Shown here piece after piece: positions 5,551 to 9,353 of a stretch of DNA of 9,353 bases (positions are counted from its first letter, which is position 1; each line of letters begins with the position of its first letter). The position numbers and the translations under genes were made by a program. Source of the stretch: UBA4661 sp002405405. GTDB lineage: Bacteria; Bacteroidota; Ignavibacteria; Kapaibacteriales; UBA4661. Under the pieces are notes generated by a model, which saw only the letters and a list, made by a program, of their open reading frames with translations, did no database searches and was not told the origin of the DNA. The stretch spans positions 1 through 9,353 of the forward strand of contig DAIUAL010000130.1 in NCBI GenBank assembly GCA_036847245.1, read 5' to 3'.

Positions 5551-6927
5551 ATGAAACAAATTAATGTCCTAGTGGTTGATGATTCAGCTTTTGTTAGAAA
5601 AGCCATAGGTTCAATGTTGCAAACTGATAATCGAATTCACGTAATTGGCTATGCACAGAATGGCAAAGAAGCTATTCAGATGACGAACGATTTGCGTCCT
5701 GATATCATTACTATGGATATCGAAATGCCGATTATGAATGGCTTAGATGCACTCCGCCATATAATGCAACACACTCCTACACCTGTAATTATGGTGAGCA
5801 GTATAACCTATGATGGTGCAGAAGCTACCATCGAAGCAATGACCCTTGGGGCAGTGGATTTTATTCCAAAACAGTCATCGTTTAATGTTCAAAATGTTCT
5901 CAAAGATGATCTAATAAAAAAAATTGTTGAGATTTCTCAGAGTCATGGATTAAAAAATCGCTTAAGTCACACTCAAAATCTTTTGAATAATCTTCGTGTT
6001 CATCCTATACCTCAACAACAACCAAGTTCTGCAACTTCCTCTCATTCTATCGCTTCACCTTCAGGTATTTCGGTTCCGGCATCAACAAAACCTTTGTCAC
6101 TTATGGAGCGGATCGCAGCTCGAAGATCGGCAGATAAAAGTAAACCAGATAGTTCTGTTCGGCAGGATATTTCTTCAAAACATGATAACAAGATAGATTC
6201 TAAAGTTGATTCTAAAGTTGATTCTAAATCTAAAGAAATAGAATCAAAGTCAGCATTGCGCACAAACTTTTCTCAACAACCATTTATTCCCCGCTCTACC
6301 GGTACAACTAAACCTACTGGACGAAAACGCTTACCTACAACGCACTTTAAGATTGTTGTATTAGGTGTTTCAACAGGTGGACCACTCGCTCTTCACCAAG
6401 TGATTCCCAAATTACCTTCTAATTTCCCTGTTCCTCTTCTGATAGTTCAGCATATGCCGGCACATTTTACAAAATCGCTTGCAGACCGGCTAAACTCAAT
6501 ATCGCATGTTACCGTATGTGAAGCTAGCGATAAAGATGTTCTAGAACCTGGGAAGGTCTATATTGCACCGGGTGGTCTTCATATGAAACTAAAAGACAAA
6601 TCAACAATTTTAATTACAGAAGATCCTAAAGATACACTACATAGACCTGCAGTCGATACGATGGTAGAATCGGTTCTCGATATTTACAATGGCAATGTTC
6701 TAGGTGTGATCATGACTGGTATGGGCAGAGATGGAGCACTCGCACTAAGGCGACTTAATTCACTTGGTGGTTATGTCATTGCTCAAAATGAAGAGTCTTG
6801 TATTGTTTATGGAATGCCAAAAGCTGTGGTTGACGATGGTACGGCAGATGAGATTGTTCATTTAGATGACCTTGCCCATACAATCTCTACATGCTTGGGA
6901 GTGAAAGCTGTCGAAGCTCGAAGCTAA
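5551..6927 (+). CDS. cheB: CheB receptor methylesterase/glutamine deamidase with an unusually long linker
   Basis: CheB removes methyl groups from (and deamidates) chemoreceptors when phosphorylated by CheA, giving adaptation. The receiver domain (about 1-125) has D10/D11, phospho-acceptor D56 in TMDIEMP, S83/S84 and K107. The esterase domain (about 266-455) has the catalytic serine S274 in VLGVSTGGP, H301 in VQHMPAHFT and D394 in MTGMGRDGA, plus the conserved YIAPGG and HRPAVD segments. The protein is 458 residues against about 350 in E. coli. The excess lies in a linker (about 126-265) rich in Ser, Pro, Gln and Lys that includes a short amphipathic stretch PLSLMERIAARRSADKSK and a charged DSKV repeat. 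The gene starts 58 bases after cheA and ends the + strand operon; with CheR apparently broken upstream, receptor methylation may be unbalanced. Confidence 0.95.
   Translation: MKQINVLVVDDSAFVRKAIGSMLQTDNRIHVIGYAQNGKEAIQMTNDLRPDIITMDIEMPIMNGLDALRHIMQHTPTPVIMVSSITYDGAEATIEAMTLGAVDFIPKQSSFNVQNVLKDDLIKKIVEISQSHGLKNRLSHTQNLLNNLRVHPIPQQQPSSATSSHSIASPSGISVPASTKPLSLMERIAARRSADKSKPDSSVRQDISSKHDNKIDSKVDSKVDSKSKEIESKSALRTNFSQQPFIPRSTGTTKPTGRKRLPTTHFKIVVLGVSTGGPLALHQVIPKLPSNFPVPLLIVQHMPAHFTKSLADRLNSISHVTVCEASDKDVLEPGKVYIAPGGLHMKLKDKSTILITEDPKDTLHRPAVDTMVESVLDIYNGNVLGVIMTGMGRDGALALRRLNSLGGYVIAQNEESCIVYGMPKAVVDDGTADEIVHLDDLAHTISTCLGVKAVEARS
6196..6231 (+). repeat. Three tandem 12-base units in the cheB linker
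   Basis: GATTCTAAAGTT occurs at 6196-6207 and 6208-6219, followed by the variant GATTCTAAATCT at 6220-6231, encoding DSKV-DSKV-DSKS. The first two copies are identical at the DNA level. That points to recent replication slippage, and the number may vary between strains without breaking the frame. Confidence 0.85.
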
Positions 6928-6960
6928 ATTTTACCTTGGAATACTAAGAAAAATGCCTGC

Positions 6961-6982
6961 TTAGACCTAGATTTTAATCTAA
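6961..6982. terminator. Weak inverted repeats between convergent cheB and kinase genes, possible bidirectional terminator
   Basis: The 61-base gap between the two converging operons contains TTAGA (6961-6965) paired with TCTAA (6978-6982), and within it TAGATT-TT-AATCTA (6968-6981). The stems are short and AT-rich, and no clear T run follows on either strand. Position favours termination here, but the structure alone is weak. Confidence 0.25.
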
Positions 6983-6988
6983 ATGAAA

Positions 6989-7435
6989 TTAGGTAATAAC
7001 ATTACGTAGAATTTTGACCATACGCAGGATATTACTTTGAACAGGAGTCTGTGCCGGAATATACTCTACTGTATCCATCAAAGTTCGAATTATATGTATA
7101 CCTAACCCACCACGTCGAGGTTTAGCGAAGTACTCCTCCATATTGGGTGATGGAATTTGTTGTGGATCGAAAGTGACTGCTTCATCGACAATTTCAATTT
7201 TGATCTCTCCGCTATCAGTATTCCAGCTTACCACAACACATAATTGCTTTGTATCATCATGCTTATAGCCGTGACGAATCAGATTCGAGCACGCTTCATC
7301 AACGGCAAGGATAATGTTATACGCATCCTGCTCCTTGAAATGAAACTGGTCAGCAATTGCTTGAATAAACTCTCGTATCCGCTCTACTTCAGCAGTAGAA
7401 CTGGGGCCGCATATTTTTTTTTCAATTACCGGCAT
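6989..7435 (-). CDS. RsbW/SpoIIAB-like serine kinase (anti-sigma-factor family, HATPase_c)
   Basis: Kinases of this family bind a sigma factor or other target, and phosphorylate a STAS-domain antagonist on serine. From ATG 7435 the protein has 148 residues, typical for the family. The GHKL fold is visible: N box AVDEACSNLIRHGY (E47, N51), a G1 position IVDEAVTFDP (D84) and G2 box RRGGLGIHIIRTLMD (107-121). The G1 box lacks both glycines of the usual DxGxG. A TTG at 7453 overlapping the STAS stop codon would add six residues, but the ATG matches the usual family beginning better. It lies 14 bases after the STAS gene and is surely co-transcribed with it. A run of nine A (coding strand) falls at codons 5-8. 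The sigma factor or other partner is not in the window. Confidence 0.88.
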   Translation of the reverse strand: MPVIEKKICGPSSTAEVERIREFIQAIADQFHFKEQDAYNIILAVDEACSNLIRHGYKHDDTKQLCVVVSWNTDSGEIKIEIVDEAVTFDPQQIPSPNMEEYFAKPRRGGLGIHIIRTLMDTVEYIPAQTPVQSNILRMVKILRNVIT

Positions 7436-7449
7436 GAAAGCACGTGAAA

Positions 7450-7800
7450 TCAATTGGACGAAAATTTTTCTATAGCCTCTTCTTCGCTTTCTACAATATC
7501 AAATAAGGTCGGGAATCCGAGTAAATCAAACACAGAAAACACCTTGGGCTTCATTGAAGCCAATTTAATATCTCCACCATTCTCGCGTAAATCCTCAAAA
7601 AACACCATAAACACACCAAGTCCTGCACTGCTGATATATTCTAATTCGCTGAAGCTCACTATAATATTATTTTTACCTTGCTCTACTACTGTAGCAATTG
7701 CCGCCTCTAGCTCAGGTGCTGTATGGGCATCTAAAGAACCTTTGATACGGAGGATTTCTACCGTTTCTCGCGATAATTGCTCAATCGAAAATTTACTCAT
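7450..7800 (-). CDS. STAS-domain anti-sigma-factor antagonist (SpoIIAA/RsbV-like)
   Basis: This is a single STAS domain of 116 residues. The β-strand IKGSLDAHTAPELEAAI and the phosphorylation loop YISSAGLGVFM match the family; S58 aligns with the phosphorylated serine of B. subtilis SpoIIAA. When unphosphorylated it should bind and neutralise the RsbW-like kinase encoded immediately downstream. The PP2C phosphatase encoded upstream should reset it. ATG 7800 is chosen because MSKFSIEQLS is a normal family start. The in-frame ATG at 7830 would add a hydrophobic MIRIIFLVCV with no precedent in the family. The product should be cytoplasmic. Confidence 0.9.
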   Translation of the reverse strand: MSKFSIEQLSRETVEILRIKGSLDAHTAPELEAAIATVVEQGKNNIIVSFSELEYISSAGLGVFMVFFEDLRENGGDIKLASMKPKVFSVFDLLGFPTLFDIVESEEEAIEKFSSN

Positions 7801-7824
7801 AACACAAACAAGAAATATGATACG

Positions 7825-7834
7825 GATCATGATC
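7825..7834. promoter_or_regulatory. 10-base perfect palindrome GATCATGATC upstream of the STAS gene
   Basis: This self-complementary site lies 25-34 bases before the STAS start, inside the 152-base intergenic region 7801-7952 that follows the phosphatase gene. The rest of that region is AT-rich, with no convincing promoter boxes or T-tailed hairpin. An operator is possible, but a palindrome of this length can arise by chance. Confidence 0.2.
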
Positions 7835-7952
7835 TGCTAAATTTATCCACACTACACTACAGACATAGAATACCGCAGTATCGTGTACGCACTCTGCTTC
7901 GAATTGTTTCATTTTTTTCTTTAAGAAATACCAAATTTAATTTTTAACAAAT

Positions 7953-9353
7953 TTATGCACGTTCTATTGCAATTAATGTTAAATCGTCGTGCTGAGCAGC
8001 ACCACCAGAAAATTCTGAGGCTTTGCGTAACATTGCACCAACAATTTCTCCGGCATCAGCATTATATAGACTATTAAGTGTTGATTCGATGCGATCCATG
8101 CCGAACTCATCACATTTTTCGTTCTGTGCTTCGTTGAGTCCGTCTGTAAACAGCAGATACATATCACCATCACTAGCTGCCCACTCTATTTCCTCAAGTG
8201 CCTTTGCAAAGCTCTCTGATTTTACCAATCCAATACCGAGTCCTTGTGGCTGCAAAAATTTCGTTGTATATCCATATTCATTTTTCACGCGATGTACTAA
8301 AGGAGTATGCCCTGCTCGCGAATAACGCACTACCCCGTCATTACTGACAGCAAGAGCCGCCATAGTAATATAAGATCGCTTATCCATTTCACCTTTGATG
8401 ATTGTGTTAATTCGAATAAGCAATTCTTTGGGTGATGAACATTGTTTGGCAAGCGCCATGACAATTCCTTTCACTTCTGCCATATAAAATGCAGCACTAA
8501 TTCCTTTGCCCGATACATCACCGATCACCACACACTGTGAACCATCAGCAAGTGTAATAAAATCATAATAGTCACCGCCTACTTCTAAAGCAGGTGAACA
8601 ATAAGCACCAAAATTATAACCTGTGTAAATCGGCACTTTGGGTGGTAATAGTTTGAATTGCATTTCTCGAGCAACCATTAATTCTTGCTTGAGTCGCTCC
8701 TTTTCAAGAGAATTTTCGAAGAGACGCGCATTATCAATAGCTACCGAAATATTATCAACAAATGCTACTAAGAGCGATACATCTTGCTCGTCAAAAGCAA
8801 ACTCTTGATTATGGGTGGCGACTAAGCGACCAATAATTACATCATCAACTAAGAGCGGAATGACAATAAGTGACTTTGCAAAATAATCAGCAAATGTTGA
8901 AATACTACCTAACTCTTTCATCTCGCGAACCGAGTCAATAAGCACCGGCTGTGGCTCTTGGCGAGCAACATACTCTTGAAAAACTGCACTATCCTGGAAT
9001 AACTGAAGCTGATCATGGTTTAGCCCCATTGAATGGGAAATTGTACGCACACCAACTTCATTACGCAACTCAATCCACATGCCGGTCGCACCACAAACTG
9101 AACGTACGAGTTCCGTAACCCGAGCCATCAATTCAGGCAATTCACGAACATGAACAATAGATTTTGTCAAATACGACAACGACCGTACTTCTGCATTTTT
9201 ACGATCAACTACTGTTGCTGTTGGCAATGCCAACAACAACGAAAACATAATCCGAACATAAAAGATAATTATTAGTACAGATGATGCCGATACAATTTCT
9301 ACTGCGACGGTAATAATCGGAATACCATCTATCATCTCATGAACAAATGCAGA
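7953..9353 (-). CDS. Membrane-anchored GAF-PP2C (SpoIIE/RsbU-type) serine phosphatase, N-terminus beyond the window
   Basis: PP2C-type phosphatases of this class dephosphorylate STAS antagonists. The frame is open to the right edge (reading SAFVHE before the ATG at 9335), so the true start is probably outside. Numbering from that Met: hydrophobic stretches at about 5-26 and 27-42 are likely membrane helices; a GAF-like sensor domain spans about 55-205; a short coiled linker NSLEKERLKQELMVAREMQ follows; and the SpoIIE phosphatase domain runs 225-460. Metal-binding motifs are complete: EVGGDYYDF (D255), VIGDVSGKG (D273), RAGHTPL, LLFTDGLNEA (D398) and HDDLTLIAI (D450/D451). The AREMQFKLLPP segment is the usual family entry into the catalytic domain. 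The gene is followed after 152 bases by the STAS gene, its likely substrate. The signal sensed by the GAF domain is unknown. Confidence 0.92.
   Translation of the reverse strand, partial: SAFVHEMIDGIPIITVAVEIVSASSVLIIIFYVRIMFSLLLALPTATVVDRKNAEVRSLSYLTKSIVHVRELPELMARVTELVRSVCGATGMWIELRNEVGVRTISHSMGLNHDQLQLFQDSAVFQEYVARQEPQPVLIDSVREMKELGSISTFADYFAKSLIVIPLLVDDVIIGRLVATHNQEFAFDEQDVSLLVAFVDNISVAIDNARLFENSLEKERLKQELMVAREMQFKLLPPKVPIYTGYNFGAYCSPALEVGGDYYDFITLADGSQCVVIGDVSGKGISAAFYMAEVKGIVMALAKQCSSPKELLIRINTIIKGEMDKRSYITMAALAVSNDGVVRYSRAGHTPLVHRVKNEYGYTTKFLQPQGLGIGLVKSESFAKALEEIEWAASDGDMYLLFTDGLNEAQNEKCDEFGMDRIESTLNSLYNADAGEIVGAMLRKASEFSGGAAQHDDLTLIAIERA

Noticed and set aside
7801..7830. Earlier STAS start at 7830 giving a hydrophobic N-terminal peptide
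   Set aside because: MIRIIFLVCV is not a normal STAS beginning, the domain is cytoplasmic in this family, and ATG 7800 gives a standard start.
7916..7928. TTTCTTTAAGAAA inverted repeat next to a T run as a terminator after the phosphatase gene
   Set aside because: The stem is only A/T and the T run is on the wrong strand for a transcript coming from the phosphatase gene.

Overview
The window is a chemotaxis signalling operon on the + strand, facing a sigma-factor-style partner-switching cluster on the - strand. The organism is a bacterium of moderate-to-low G+C. Most gene starts lack a strong Shine-Dalgarno site. The mixture of a CheZ-type phosphatase with a SpoIIE/RsbU-type phosphatase, a STAS protein and an RsbW-type kinase fits a flagellated lineage outside the Proteobacteria, such as the Bacteroidota/Ignavibacteriota neighbourhood or a comparable phylum. 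This placement is an inference of low certainty, because no phylogenetic marker is present. A run of exactly 10 N shows that this is a scaffolded, probably draft or metagenomic, assembly.

Layout. 1-72 is the tail of an unidentified gene. 174-1109 is cheR, interrupted by two in-frame stops in its N-terminal domain. 1148-1513 is a single-domain response regulator, and 1603-1968 is a canonical CheY. 2058-3263 is a long CheZ-like phosphatase. 3330-5492 is cheA, broken by the N gap and an AT-rich block that look like an assembly fault. 5551-6927 is cheB. On the opposite strand, 9353-7953 is a membrane-anchored GAF-PP2C phosphatase running off the right edge, 7800-7450 is a STAS anti-anti-sigma-like protein, and 7435-6989 is an RsbW-like serine kinase. 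No stretch of more than 300 bases lacks a gene.

How the genes work together. CheA (with CheW and receptors encoded elsewhere) phosphorylates the CheY proteins and CheB. CheR and CheB set receptor methylation, and the CheZ-like protein dephosphorylates CheY~P. The three reverse-strand genes form a second switch: the PP2C protein removes phosphate from the STAS protein, which then captures the RsbW-like kinase and frees whatever that kinase holds. The target is not encoded in the window.

The most interesting signal is in the CheZ-like protein. After the catalytic motif and a normal CheZ-like C-terminal CheY-binding helix, it carries five further copies of a short motif (consensus P-S/T-x-D-D-I-x-A-L-F) that closely resembles the CheY-binding N-terminus of the flagellar switch protein FliM. 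This suggests a multivalent CheY~P-capturing phosphatase.
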